From Streptomyces sp. 1-11 (GTDB lineage Bacteria; Actinomycetota; Actinomycetes; Streptomycetales; Streptomycetaceae), in NCBI RefSeq assembly GCF_007176755.1, contig NZ_BJTV01000002.1, positions 310,655-374,654 of the forward strand: a DNA stretch of 64,000 nt, given 5' to 3'. Each line of letters starts with the position of its first letter. Positions within the stretch are counted from its first letter, which is position 1. The position numbers were made by a program, and so were the translations under genes. This document shows positions 50,255 to 60,277 of this stretch, piece by piece. The notes below the pieces were generated by a model that saw nothing but the letters and a program-made list of their open reading frames with translations, was not told the DNA's origin and did not search any database.

Positions 50255-51139
50255 GGCGTCCAGGTGCCGGACCGGGCAGCCACCCATTCCCGGAACCGGG
50301 CGGGTGCCCAGGTCGGCCGGACGGTAGCCGTTCGGGTAGCTCTTGATCTCCCGGTTCTGCCGCGCGAAGTGCGGTGCCCGGCGGGGCGGAAGCAGCCGGA
50401 CCAGCCGGCCGCGCGTGCGGACCGCGCGGCGCACGAGCGCGGAGGAGACAGGGCCCGGCGGCTGGTAGCGGAAGGCACGCAGCAGGGATTCGTCGAGGAG
50501 GGCGAGCGTGGCCGTGCGCAACAGGGGTGCCAGCGGGCGCGGATACCACGACGCCATGAGTTCCAGCGTGGCGTCGGAGACCCGCCGGGCCTGCTCGTCC
50601 CAGGCGAAGTGCGCCTGCTCGTAGCCGTCGAGCAGTGCCTCGAACTCCTCGTAGGTCTCCGGGACGCCGGGGATGCCCAGGTGCCGGCCGAGGGTGCGGT
50701 AGTACTCGGTGGCGGCGACGATCTCGTGCCGGGACAGACGGCGCCAGCCGTAGGCGTCGATCCAGCGCCGGGGCACCACCACGAAGGTGGACAGCACGTA
50801 TCGCATGTCGTCGTCGCTGATGTCGTAGCTGCGGTGCATCTGGTTGATGCGGCGGATCGCGGTGCGGCCCTCGGGGGCTGCGAAGCCGTGCTCGACGACG
50901 GTGTCCAGGAGCAGCGCCGTGTCGTCGTAGCGCTTCTGCGCCCGCTCGGTCAGCTCACCCGTCCGTGCGAGCAGCCGCCCGATGGAGGGGACGGCGTAGG
51001 TGCGGTACAGAGCGAGTTCGAGGGCCCGGGTGTAGTCCCACGGGAATTCGAACGCCGCGCTGAGCCGGTAGATCTCGTGAGCGTCCGCCACCGGGTCCAT
51101 CCGCCGGATCCGCCTGAGCCGGTCGAAGCGCACCGTCAC
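50231..51139 (-). CDS. MpaB-family (DUF2236) oxygenase
   Basis: A 302-residue protein of the MpaB/latex-oxygenase-like DUF2236 family. It is largely helical, with the conserved region GRTAIRRINQMHRSYDISDDDMRYVLSTFVVVPRRWIDAYGWR (conserved His in QMHR) and EIVAATEYYRTLGRHLGIPG. Relatives bind haem b and act as oxygenases; the substrate here is unknown. The GTG start at 51139 has AGAAGGGGG upstream. Its 3' end runs into the decayed fragments, overlapping them by about 20 bases. Confidence 0.82.
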   Translation of the reverse strand: MTVRFDRLRRIRRMDPVADAHEIYRLSAAFEFPWDYTRALELALYRTYAVPSIGRLLARTGELTERAQKRYDDTALLLDTVVEHGFAAPEGRTAIRRINQMHRSYDISDDDMRYVLSTFVVVPRRWIDAYGWRRLSRHEIVAATEYYRTLGRHLGIPGVPETYEEFEALLDGYEQAHFAWDEQARRVSDATLELMASWYPRPLAPLLRTATLALLDESLLRAFRYQPPGPVSSALVRRAVRTRGRLVRLLPPRRAPHFARQNREIKSYPNGYRPADLGTRPVPGMGGCPVRHLDASAGDVPE

Positions 51140-51198
51140 TGCCCCCTTCTACCGCCGGAGCTTCAACTCTACGTTGAACAGAGCCGGATGGGTGGTCG

Positions 51199-51528
51199 AT
51201 GACGACCCCGTTCAGAGGAAGGCGGGTCCACGTGTTCGACGCGATGCGCAAGTACGCCGCCAGGCTCCGCACCTCCCCGCGTGCGGAGGCGGCGGAAGGC
51301 CGGGAACGGCCCCCACACAATTTGTTCGAGGCCGCGGCGGCGTACGTGGCGGCCCGCACGGCGGACGACCAGGACGGCATCGACGAGGCGACGGCGTGGG
51401 TGTCGCCGGAGGCGCTGTCCTTCGGAGTGAGCGAGCTGGCGTGCCGGGCGGTCGTCGCGCTGGCCCGGGAACGCAACGAGTCGCCCCGGGCGGTCGCCCG
51501 TGACCTCCTGGGCCTGCCGGCCGCCTGA
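51199..51528 (+). CDS. Small conserved-type hypothetical protein
   Basis: A 109-residue protein I cannot assign. The second half, NLFEAAAAYVAARTADDQDGID and SFGVSELACRAVVALARERNESPRAVARDLLGLPAA, reads as a regular helical domain with normal Streptomyces third-position GC, so it looks like a real gene. The start is uncertain: ATG 51199 has a weak GGGTGG upstream, while GTG 51232 has GGAAGG nine bases upstream. It diverges from the MpaB oxygenase gene. Confidence 0.6.
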   Translation: MTTPFRGRRVHVFDAMRKYAARLRTSPRAEAAEGRERPPHNLFEAAAAYVAARTADDQDGIDEATAWVSPEALSFGVSELACRAVVALARERNESPRAVARDLLGLPAA

Positions 51529-51686
51529 GCCCGGGGCCGGCCGCGGGTCAGGGCCTCGCGCCGGAGGGTCGTTTCGCCCCTGTCCAGGCGGAAACCTGCA
51601 GCTCCGCGTGGTGTGGGGAGTCGTGACAAGCACCTCCCCCGCGCACTAGGGTGCGCGCCGATGGACGAACCACTGGGAGGGCTGTG

Positions 51687-52529
51687 ATGGCCGGGACGGA
51701 CGAGCAGGCCGTCGCCGCCGCGGACGAGGCGCTGTATGTGCTCACGGCGGTGCTGCTGACGCCCGCACAGTTCCCGAGCGTGCTGGGCGACGACTATCCG
51801 GAGGCCTGCGCGGCACTGGGTCTGGCGCCGCGCGCCGACGGGTACGGCCTGGTGCTGGGGCAGGACGGTGACGGTGCCCGCTGGACGGTCGCCATCGACG
51901 ACGTCTCGCTGGTCGCCGTGGCGATCGCGTCCTGGGACTGCGGCATGGAGTACGAACTGTCGCCGGACGAGAACACGGTGGTGGCCGCCCTGCCGGGCTG
52001 GCCACTGGCGCTCGCCGTCGCCGCACCGGGGGTGCCGGCACCCCATGACCCCACTCCGGACCCCGCGGACGGGCCCGCGCTGGCCCCTCCGGACACCAGT
52101 TCCTGGGGACCGGCCCAGCGACGCCTGGGCGCCGACGAGATCGCGCTTCAGTGGGCGGTCTGGCGGGAGCAGATCGGCGACGACTACGCGCCCTCCTCCG
52201 ACAGGCAGTCCCAGGCGGCGGAGTCCCCGGTGGACGGGGGCGAGAGCGGCACCAAGCCCGGCCACCAGGGCATCCGGCGCGTACTGGCGGAGGCGCGCGC
52301 CTACATCGACTCGCCGCCGCCGCTCGGCCGGGTCCGCTCCTCGTTCGCCCCGGGCGACGCCCGCACGCTGCGGGCCGACGGCCCCGGCTGGTCGATCGTG
52401 GCCCGCACCGACGACATCGCGTTCGTCCTGCTGGACGAGGAGCCGGGCGAGGTGCTGCCGGTGGGCCGGGGCCCCGAACTGCCCGGCCTTCTGGAGGCGC
52501 TCGACAAGATGGCCGTTCGGCCTCTGTGA
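51687..52529 (+). CDS. Hypothetical protein, unknown function
   Basis: A 280-residue soluble protein that I do not recognise. The N-terminal part (DEQAVAAADEALYVLTAVLL, then a beta-rich YGLVLGQDGDGARWTVAIDDVSLVAVAIASW) and the C-terminal part (GPGWSIVARTDDIAFVLLDEEPGEVLPVGRGPELPGLLEALDKM) resemble two copies of a similar alpha-beta module joined by a Pro/Ala/Ser-rich linker. GGGAGGG lies seven to ten bases before ATG 51687 and supports the start. A terminator-like hairpin follows the stop. Confidence 0.7.
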   Translation: MAGTDEQAVAAADEALYVLTAVLLTPAQFPSVLGDDYPEACAALGLAPRADGYGLVLGQDGDGARWTVAIDDVSLVAVAIASWDCGMEYELSPDENTVVAALPGWPLALAVAAPGVPAPHDPTPDPADGPALAPPDTSSWGPAQRRLGADEIALQWAVWREQIGDDYAPSSDRQSQAAESPVDGGESGTKPGHQGIRRVLAEARAYIDSPPPLGRVRSSFAPGDARTLRADGPGWSIVARTDDIAFVLLDEEPGEVLPVGRGPELPGLLEALDKMAVRPL

Positions 52530-52538
52530 GCCGGTGGA

Positions 52539-52565
52539 GCCGTGCCGCCCCCGTGGTGGCACGGC
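52539..52565. terminator. Stem-loop between convergent genes
   Basis: GCCGTGCC (52539-52546) pairs with GGCACGGC (52558-52565) around an eleven-base loop. It lies between the unknown gene ending at 52529 and the small membrane-protein gene ending at 52583, so it could serve both. Confidence 0.65.
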
Positions 52566-52582
52566 CCCCGCCGGCCGGTCCC

Positions 52583-52765
52583 TCAGCGGCCGAGCTCCTT
52601 TCTCGAGACGCGGCGGAGCCTGCGCCGCTGCGAGGGGTCGAGGGCCAGGTAGGCGGCGACCGGGACCCCCACCACGATGAGGAACGACACCCACCAGGGC
52701 AGCCAGATCAGCAGGAGCAGACCGACCGCCACGCCCCCTGCGGCGATCTTCGCGTTCTTGGACAT
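52583..52765 (-). CDS. Small membrane protein
   Basis: A 60-residue protein, MSKNAKIAAGGVAVGLLLL followed by IWLPWWVSFLIVVGVPVAAYLAL, with two adjoining hydrophobic segments and a basic C-terminus DPSQRRRLRRVSRKELGR. It would sit in the membrane with its tail in the cytoplasm. GGAGG eight bases before the ATG strongly supports translation. The function is unknown. It diverges from the SNF2 helicase gene across about 210 bases. Confidence 0.78.
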   Translation of the reverse strand: MSKNAKIAAGGVAVGLLLLIWLPWWVSFLIVVGVPVAAYLALDPSQRRRLRRVSRKELGR

Positions 52766-52978
52766 GAGCGTCGCCTCCTCCGCGGCAGCTCTTGCCGCTC
52801 TCTGCCTTGAGAACGGCCGCACGCTCCCCGCGGTTCCGGGACCTGACCCTGAGACATCCCCGAGACGCATCCCTTAGTGGCCCGCGTCACAGTCCGGGCG
52901 TTCGAGGCCGTCCTCCGGCTTGCTGTACCCTCAGCCGCTCCGAGCCAGTAGTCAAACTTGAGGAGTGCGGGCAGAGTC

Positions 52979-55924
52979 GTGCAGAGGATCACCACCGAAC
53001 CGTCCGAGCCGTCCGAGCCGTCCGAACTCCCTGACCTGAGCGAGCCGTCCGCACTCCTGGAACCGTCAAAGCCACCTGAGCCGTCCGACCCGCCCGGGCC
53101 GTCGGCGCTGAACCGCTGCTGCGCGGTCTTCCTCCCGTCCGACCCGCCCCGCGCGGGCACGATGGCCTTCTGGCGGCCCGACGGCGAAGCACCGCCTGCC
53201 GCCGCCGAGGGCTCCGTCGCGGAGCTGGACCTGGTGCTGCCCGCGCCGGACGGCGCCGTGGAGCGGGTGCTGCTGCCCGCCCTGCTGCTGCCGGTCCACG
53301 CGGCCCTCCCGGTGCTCACCCGGCCGGAGCCGGGCGGCCGGCACCGGGCCACCGCGTTCTGGGGCACGGCCGGCCTGCTCGCCCTGCGGTTACTGGCGCG
53401 CGGTCTCCTGCTGCCCGGCCTCTCGCCGGCCGACCACGACATGTGGCGGGTCGGACCTCTGTCCGCGCGCGATGCCGAGCTGGTCCGTGAGCTCGCCGCC
53501 GCCATGCCCCCGGAGGCGCACGCCACGCCTCTCGCGGTGGACGGACGGCCCCGCCTGCCGGACCCGGAGCGGCTGGTGCGCTCCTTCCTGGACGCGGTCG
53601 CCGACGTCCTGCCCCGCTCCCCCGCCGCCCGGCTCGTGACGGGCGGCGCCGCGTTCGCCGCGCCCGAGCCCCAGCACCTGCCCGGCCTGCGCGCGTGGGC
53701 CGACGACATGGCCGCCGGCCACGACACGGGCGTACGGCTGTCGTTGCGGGTGGAGGCGCACGGGCTTGGCGACGGCGTCCGCGAGGTACACGACGCCGTG
53801 CGGTTCCGTGCCGTGCTCCAGGTGCACGGCACGAGCGGGACGGTGGACGTCGCGGACGCCGCCGGGCTCTGGTCCGGCCCGGCGGCCACGCGTGAGGCGT
53901 TCGGCCCGCGCGCGCGGGCCGACACGCTGCTGGCGCTGCGCCGCGCGGTCCGGGCATGGGCGCCGCTGACTCCCCTGCTCACCGCCGCCGTGCCCGACGT
54001 GGTGCACCTCGCCGACGAGGAGATCGCCGACCTCCTGGGCGAGGGCGCCCAGGCCCTGGCAGCCGCCGGCGTCGACGTGCACTGGCCGGAGGAGCTGTCC
54101 CGCGGGCTGACCGTGCACGCGTCCGTCGGCCCGCCGGACGGGCAGGCCCCGGCCCGGCCGTCGTTGCTCTCCGCGCATGACCGGCCGGTGCTCCGGTGGT
54201 CGTTCGCGCTGGGCGGGAGCGACCTGTCGCGGGCGGAACTGGACCTGCTGGCCGAGGCCAAGCGTCCCCTGGTCCGGTTGCGCGACCGGTGGGTGCTCGT
54301 CGATCCCCGCGAGGCGGCTCGCGCGCGCTGCCGCGAGGACCGTTCCATCACCCCGATGGAGGCCATGGCCGCCGCCCTGACGGGCTCCGCCGAGGTCGAC
54401 GGCCACCGGGTCGACGTGCGGCCCACGGGGTGGCCGGCGCAGCTCCGGGAACGGCTCGCGGACCCGCAGACGGCCGAGCCCGTGGGAGCGCCCCCCGGTC
54501 TCGCCGCCGCCCTGCGGGACTACCAGTTGCGCGGCCTGGGCTGGCTGGCCAGGACGACGGCCCTCGGGCTGGGCTGCTGCCTGGCCGACGACATGGGCCT
54601 GGGGAAGACGGTCACCCTGATCGCGCTCCATCTGCATCGGCAGGCGGACCCAGAGTCGGCCGGTCCCACGCTGGTGGTCTGCCCGGCGTCCCTGCTCGGC
54701 AACTGGCAGCGCGAGATCGGCAGGTTCGCGCCCGGCGTGCCGGTGCGCCGGTTCCACGGCGCCGGGCGCGGCCTCGGCTCCCTCTCCGACGGCGAGTTCG
54801 TCCTCACCACCTACGGCACCATGCGGCTGGACGCCGAACGGCTCGCCGGAGTGCCCTGGGGGGTGGTCGTCGCCGACGAGGCACAGCACGTCAAGAACCC
54901 CTACGCGGCGACCGCGCGCGCACTGCGCTCCATCGGCGCACGCGCGCGCGTGGCGCTCACCGGCACACCGGTCGAGAACGACCTCACGGAACTGTGGGCG
55001 ATCCTCGACTGGACCACGCCGGGGCTGCTCGGCCGTCTGGGCGACTTCCGCGTGCGGTACGCGCGGCCCGTCGAGGGCGGTGGGGACCCGGCCGCCGCCG
55101 AGCGTCTGACGCGGCTCGTGCGTCCGTTCCTGCTGCGGCGCCGGAAGTCGGACCCGGGCATCGCGCCGGAACTTCCGCCGAAGACCGAGACCGACCATCC
55201 GGTGGCCCTGACGCACGAGCAGACCGGCCTGTACGAGGCGTTCGTGCGCGAGACCCTCGGCCTGATCGCGGACGCCGGCGACATGGCCCGCCGGGGCCTC
55301 GTCGTGAAGCTGCTGACCGGGCTGAAGCAGATCTGCAACCATCCGGCGCAGTTCCTCAAGGAGGACGATCCGGAACTCGCGGGACGCTCCGGCAAGCTGG
55401 AACTGCTCGACGAGTTGCTCGACACCATCCTCACGGAGGGCTCGGGGGTGCTGGTCTTCACGCAGTACGTGCGCATGGCCCGGCTACTCGAACGGCATAT
55501 GAAGGCCCGTGGGGTCCCTTCACAACTGCTGTACGGGGGCACCCCGGTCGCCGAGCGCGAGGCGCTGGTGCGCCGCTTCCAGGACGGCGCGGTACCGGTC
55601 TTCCTGCTGTCGCTCAAGGCCGCGGGAACGGGCCTGAACCTCACCCGGGCCGAGCACGTGGTGCACTACGACCGCTGGTGGAACCCCGCGGTCGAGGCGC
55701 AGGCCACCGACCGGGCGTACCGCATCGGGCAGACCCGGCCCGTGCAGGTGCACCGGCTGATCGCCGAGGGCACCGTAGAGGACCGCATCGCGGAGATGCT
55801 CGGGCGCAAGCGCGCGCTCGCGGACGCGGTGCTGGGCGCCGGCGGGGCCGCGCCGGTGGAACTGACGGAACTGACGGACGCGGAACTCACCGCACTGGTG
55901 GAACTGCGCGGGGAGGCGCTATGA
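52979..55924 (+). CDS. SNF2/SWI2-family helicase (HepA-like)
   Basis: A 981-residue ATP-dependent translocase. The C-terminal half holds motif I DDMGLGKT, II VVADEAQH, III ALTGTPVEN and the RecA-like domain 2 motifs LVFTQYVRMA, LLSLKAAGTGLNL and DRAYRIGQ. The N-terminal 470 residues are the family's SNF2-associated domain. It begins with low-complexity Ser-Glu-Pro repeats. Residue 138 is encoded by TTA (53390-53392), the only in-frame TTA I found. GTG 52979 follows GAGGAG at longer than usual spacing, so the start is provisional. It overlaps the SWIM gene (ATGA). Confidence 0.92.
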   Translation: MQRITTEPSEPSEPSELPDLSEPSALLEPSKPPEPSDPPGPSALNRCCAVFLPSDPPRAGTMAFWRPDGEAPPAAAEGSVAELDLVLPAPDGAVERVLLPALLLPVHAALPVLTRPEPGGRHRATAFWGTAGLLALRLLARGLLLPGLSPADHDMWRVGPLSARDAELVRELAAAMPPEAHATPLAVDGRPRLPDPERLVRSFLDAVADVLPRSPAARLVTGGAAFAAPEPQHLPGLRAWADDMAAGHDTGVRLSLRVEAHGLGDGVREVHDAVRFRAVLQVHGTSGTVDVADAAGLWSGPAATREAFGPRARADTLLALRRAVRAWAPLTPLLTAAVPDVVHLADEEIADLLGEGAQALAAAGVDVHWPEELSRGLTVHASVGPPDGQAPARPSLLSAHDRPVLRWSFALGGSDLSRAELDLLAEAKRPLVRLRDRWVLVDPREAARARCREDRSITPMEAMAAALTGSAEVDGHRVDVRPTGWPAQLRERLADPQTAEPVGAPPGLAAALRDYQLRGLGWLARTTALGLGCCLADDMGLGKTVTLIALHLHRQADPESAGPTLVVCPASLLGNWQREIGRFAPGVPVRRFHGAGRGLGSLSDGEFVLTTYGTMRLDAERLAGVPWGVVVADEAQHVKNPYAATARALRSIGARARVALTGTPVENDLTELWAILDWTTPGLLGRLGDFRVRYARPVEGGGDPAAAERLTRLVRPFLLRRRKSDPGIAPELPPKTETDHPVALTHEQTGLYEAFVRETLGLIADAGDMARRGLVVKLLTGLKQICNHPAQFLKEDDPELAGRSGKLELLDELLDTILTEGSGVLVFTQYVRMARLLERHMKARGVPSQLLYGGTPVAEREALVRRFQDGAVPVFLLSLKAAGTGLNLTRAEHVVHYDRWWNPAVEAQATDRAYRIGQTRPVQVHRLIAEGTVEDRIAEMLGRKRALADAVLGAGGAAPVELTELTDAELTALVELRGEAL
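52985..53105 (+). repeat. Ser-Glu-Pro codon repeats at the start of the SNF2 gene
   Basis: The nine-base unit CCGTCCGAG is repeated in tandem about three times from about 52999 and recurs imperfectly to about 53105, giving EPSEPSEPSE and later EPSKPPEPSDPP. Tandem nonamers within a coding region can change copy number without breaking the frame. Confidence 0.8.
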
Positions 55925-57234
55925 GCCGTCACGGCCAGGAGCAGGACAGCGGCGTGGAGCGCACGTTCGCCGCGTTGCCGCCCGCGCGCGGGCGCGCGTT
56001 CGCGCGGACCTGGTGGGGCCGTGCATGGCTGGCGGCGCTGGAGGACGCGGCCCTGGACGCCACCGCGGTGAAGGCGGGGCGCCGGCTCGCGCGCGCGGGC
56101 GAGGTGGGCGCGGTGACCGTGCGGCCGGGACGGGTCACCGCCGTCGTCCGGGAGCCGAAGGGCACCGCGCACCGGGCCGACGTCCTGGTGCCCGAGCTGT
56201 CCGAGTCGGAGTGGGCCCGGTTCCTCGACCTGGCCATGGAGCAGGCCGGACATCTGGCGGCGCTCCTCGACGGGGACCTGCCGTCGCACCTGATCGAGGA
56301 CGCCGCGGTCAGGGGGATCGAGCTGCTGCCAGGGCTCGGCGACCTGGAGCCCGAGTGTGACTGCGGCGCGTGGGACCACTGCGGTCACACCGCCGCCCTG
56401 TGCCATCAGGTGGCGCGGCTGCTGGACGAGGACCCGTTCGTGCTGCTGCTCGTGCGCGGCCGGGCCGAGAGCAGGTTCCTGCTCGAACTGCACCAGCGCA
56501 GCACCGAGCCGCCGGACGAGGCGGCGGAGCCGGGCGAGGCGGACACGAGTGAGGGCGTGGACGCGGCGGAGGCGTGGGCGGCCGCGGACATCCTCCCCGC
56601 GCTCCCCGAGCTGCCCGCCCTCCCGGAGGCGCCCGGCGGGCCGCCGCCCTACGAGGCGGGCACCGCACCGGTGCCGGCACTCGATCCCAAGGCCCTGCGG
56701 TACCTGGCCGGGAGGACGGCCCAGGAGGCCCACCGGCTGCTGGCGCAGGCCCACGGCAGCGGTGGTCTGGAGGCGCCGGACCACCGCCAGCAGGCGGCGG
56801 CCGTGGACGTCGTACGGCTCGCCGAGGCCGACGGCGCCGTTCCCGATGCCGTGGCCGAGCGGCTCGCCCAGGGATCGGGGCGGGGCCGCGAGGGGCTGGC
56901 GAGGGCCGTTCGCGCCTGGCGCCTGGGAGGCGCCGCGGCACTGGCCGTGCTGGACGAGGAGTGGCAGGTCCGGGACGCGGCGCTCGCACGCGCGCGTGCG
57001 GCGCTGGAGGCGGCCTGGGAGGCGGACGAGCGGCCGGCGTTCCGGGCGGTCGGCAACCGGTGGACGGTCCCGGACGAGGAGGTGCAGCTCCGCCTCGGGC
57101 GGGACGGCCGCTGGTGGCCGTACCGGAAGGAGGGCGGGCACTGGGTCCCGGCGGGCGCCCCGGACCGGAACCCGGCGACAGCGCTGGCCGCGGCGCGGCG
57201 CGGTCCGGAGGCCGGTACGCCCGCGGGCGACTGA
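55921..57234 (+). CDS. SWIM zinc-finger protein partnered with the SNF2 helicase
   Basis: A 437-residue protein with the SWIM motif C-x-C-x5-C-x-H in CDCGAWDHCGH (about residues 145-155). The N-terminus FARTWWGRAWLAALED and the TVRPGRVTAVVREPKGTAHRADVLVPEL strand region are typical of SWIM proteins encoded beside bacterial SNF2 helicases. It probably targets or regulates the helicase on nucleic acid. The ATG overlaps the SNF2 stop (ATGA), so the pair is cotranslated. The C-terminal part is Ala/Glu/Arg-rich and helical. It is distinct from the SWIM protein of the MoxR operon. Confidence 0.9.
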   Translation: MSRHGQEQDSGVERTFAALPPARGRAFARTWWGRAWLAALEDAALDATAVKAGRRLARAGEVGAVTVRPGRVTAVVREPKGTAHRADVLVPELSESEWARFLDLAMEQAGHLAALLDGDLPSHLIEDAAVRGIELLPGLGDLEPECDCGAWDHCGHTAALCHQVARLLDEDPFVLLLVRGRAESRFLLELHQRSTEPPDEAAEPGEADTSEGVDAAEAWAAADILPALPELPALPEAPGGPPPYEAGTAPVPALDPKALRYLAGRTAQEAHRLLAQAHGSGGLEAPDHRQQAAAVDVVRLAEADGAVPDAVAERLAQGSGRGREGLARAVRAWRLGGAAALAVLDEEWQVRDAALARARAALEAAWEADERPAFRAVGNRWTVPDEEVQLRLGRDGRWWPYRKEGGHWVPAGAPDRNPATALAAARRGPEAGTPAGD

Positions 57235-57284
57235 CGGCTGTCACTCCCACCGGCGGGACGCCGTCAGTGGCGGGGCCGGGGCCT

Positions 57285-57314
57285 GCCGGGCGGTGCCCGC
57301 GGGCACCGCCCGGC
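57285..57314. terminator. Perfect 30-bp palindrome terminator
   Basis: GCCGGGCGGTGCCC (57285-57298) and its exact complement (57301-57314) flank a central GC, making an uninterrupted palindrome. It lies in the convergent gap between the SWIM gene and xylA, and can act in both directions. Confidence 0.85.
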
Positions 57315-57415
57315 GGGCGGCAGCCACAGGCCGCCCGGCGGACAACGAACCCGGCCGGCGTCCGCCGCCGAATCGACCCCAGCCGCCACCCGGCGGGCTT
57401 GCGGGCCTGCCGGTC

Positions 57416-58636
<1,221 letters not shown>

Positions 58637-58767
58637 ATGCGCACGCACCTCTGGGAAGACACAAGGTGTGTCCTCGACGGCGGAGGATCCGTTCCACCGC
58701 CGCCGCGGACCTATGTCCCGCCGGATCACGGCACATCCCGCGGAGCCGCGGAAAGAGGGAGAGCCCG

Positions 58768-60213
58768 ATGTCAGCAGCCGAGGGTCCGCTCGTCGTGGGC
58801 GTGGACACCTCCACCCAGTCCACGAAGGCACTGGTCGTCGACGCGGCCACCGGCGAGGTGGTGGCCAGCGGTCAGGCGCCGCACACCGTGTCCTCGGGGG
58901 CCGGCCGGGAGAGTGACCCGCGTCAGTGGTGGGACGCGCTGTGCGAGGCGCTGCGCCAGTGCGGCGAGCCCGCGCACGAGGCCGCCGCGGTGTCGATCGG
59001 CGGCCAGCAGCACGGCCTGGTCACACTGGACGGGCACGGTGAGCCGGTGCGTCCGGCACTGCTGTGGAACGACGTCCGCTCGGCCCCGCAGGCCCGTCGG
59101 CTCGTCGAGGAGCTGGGCGGCCCCAAGGCATGGGCGGAGCGGACCGGCAGCGTGCCCGGTGCGTCGTTCACGGTGACGAAGTGGGCCTGGCTGGCCGAGC
59201 ACGAGCCGGAGGCCGTCCGCGCCACCAGGGCGGTCCGGCTCCCGCACGACTACCTCACCGAGCGGCTGACCGGGCAGGGCACGACCGACCGCGGCGACGC
59301 GTCCGGCACCGGCTGGTGGGCGGCGGGCACGGAGGCGTACGACGAGGAGACGCTGGCCCACGTGGGGCTCGACCCGGCGCTGCTGCCCCGGGTGGTGCGG
59401 CCCGGCGAGGTGGCCGGCACCGTGCGCGACAGTCACGACCTGCCGTTCTCCAAGGGCACGCTGGTGGCCCCGGGCACCGGTGACAACGCCGCTGCCGCAC
59501 TGGGCCTCGGGCTCAGGCCGGGCACGCCGGTGCTGAGCCTCGGCACGTCGGGCACGGTGTACGCGGTCGCCCGGCGCCGCCCCGCCGATCCGACGGGCAC
59601 GGTGGCCGGTTTCGCGGACGCGCACGGGGACTGGCTGCCCCTCGCGTGCACACTGAACTGCACCCTCGCCGTGGACCGTGTCGCGGCGCTGCTGGGCCTC
59701 GACCGGGAGGCCGTGGAGCCCGGCGCCTCCGTCACCCTGCTGCCGTACCTGGACGGCGAGCGCACCCCGAACCTGCCCCACGCCTCCGGTCTACTGCACG
59801 GGCTGCGTCACGACACGACGGCCGGCCAGTTGCTGCAGGCGGCCTACGACGGGGCGGTGCACGCATTGCTCGGCGCGCTCGAACTGGTCCTTGAGGAGGA
59901 CGCGGACCGCAGCACGCCGCTGCTGCTGATCGGTGGCGGGGCCCGGGGCGCCGCCTGGCAGCAGACGGTACGGCGGCTGTCGGGTCGGCCGGTGCAGGTC
60001 CCCAGGGCCGGGGAGCTGGTGGCCCTGGGTGCCGCCGCACAGGCCGCGGGCCTGCTGACCGGGGAGGATCCGGGCGCGGTCGCCCGGCGCTGGAACACGG
60101 CCGCCGGCCCGGTGCTGGAGGCCGTGGAGCGGGACGAGGCGACGCTGGCCCGGATCAGCGGGGTACTCTCCGACGCGGCCCCGCTGCTCGAGCGGGGGAC
60201 GGAATCGCGCTGA
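58768..60213 (+). CDS. xylB: Xylulokinase
   Basis: It phosphorylates D-xylulose to xylulose 5-phosphate, feeding the pentose-phosphate pathway. The 481-residue FGGY kinase begins LVVGVDTSTQSTKALVVD. It contains SIGGQQHGLV and LLWNDVRS, the signature region PGTGDNAAAALGLGLRPGTPVLSLGTSGTVY, and the C-terminal LLIGGGARGAAWQQ. GAGGGAG lies six bases before the ATG. It is divergent from xylA and followed after 64 bases by the ROK regulator, so regulator and kinase may share a transcript. Confidence 0.96.
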   Translation: MSAAEGPLVVGVDTSTQSTKALVVDAATGEVVASGQAPHTVSSGAGRESDPRQWWDALCEALRQCGEPAHEAAAVSIGGQQHGLVTLDGHGEPVRPALLWNDVRSAPQARRLVEELGGPKAWAERTGSVPGASFTVTKWAWLAEHEPEAVRATRAVRLPHDYLTERLTGQGTTDRGDASGTGWWAAGTEAYDEETLAHVGLDPALLPRVVRPGEVAGTVRDSHDLPFSKGTLVAPGTGDNAAAALGLGLRPGTPVLSLGTSGTVYAVARRRPADPTGTVAGFADAHGDWLPLACTLNCTLAVDRVAALLGLDREAVEPGASVTLLPYLDGERTPNLPHASGLLHGLRHDTTAGQLLQAAYDGAVHALLGALELVLEEDADRSTPLLLIGGGARGAAWQQTVRRLSGRPVQVPRAGELVALGAAAQAAGLLTGEDPGAVARRWNTAAGPVLEAVERDEATLARISGVLSDAAPLLERGTESR

Positions 60214-60277
60214 GGCCGGGACCCGCCCCGAGCGGGATCCCGGGGCCGGCCGCACACACCGAGGACTGACGAAGGGC

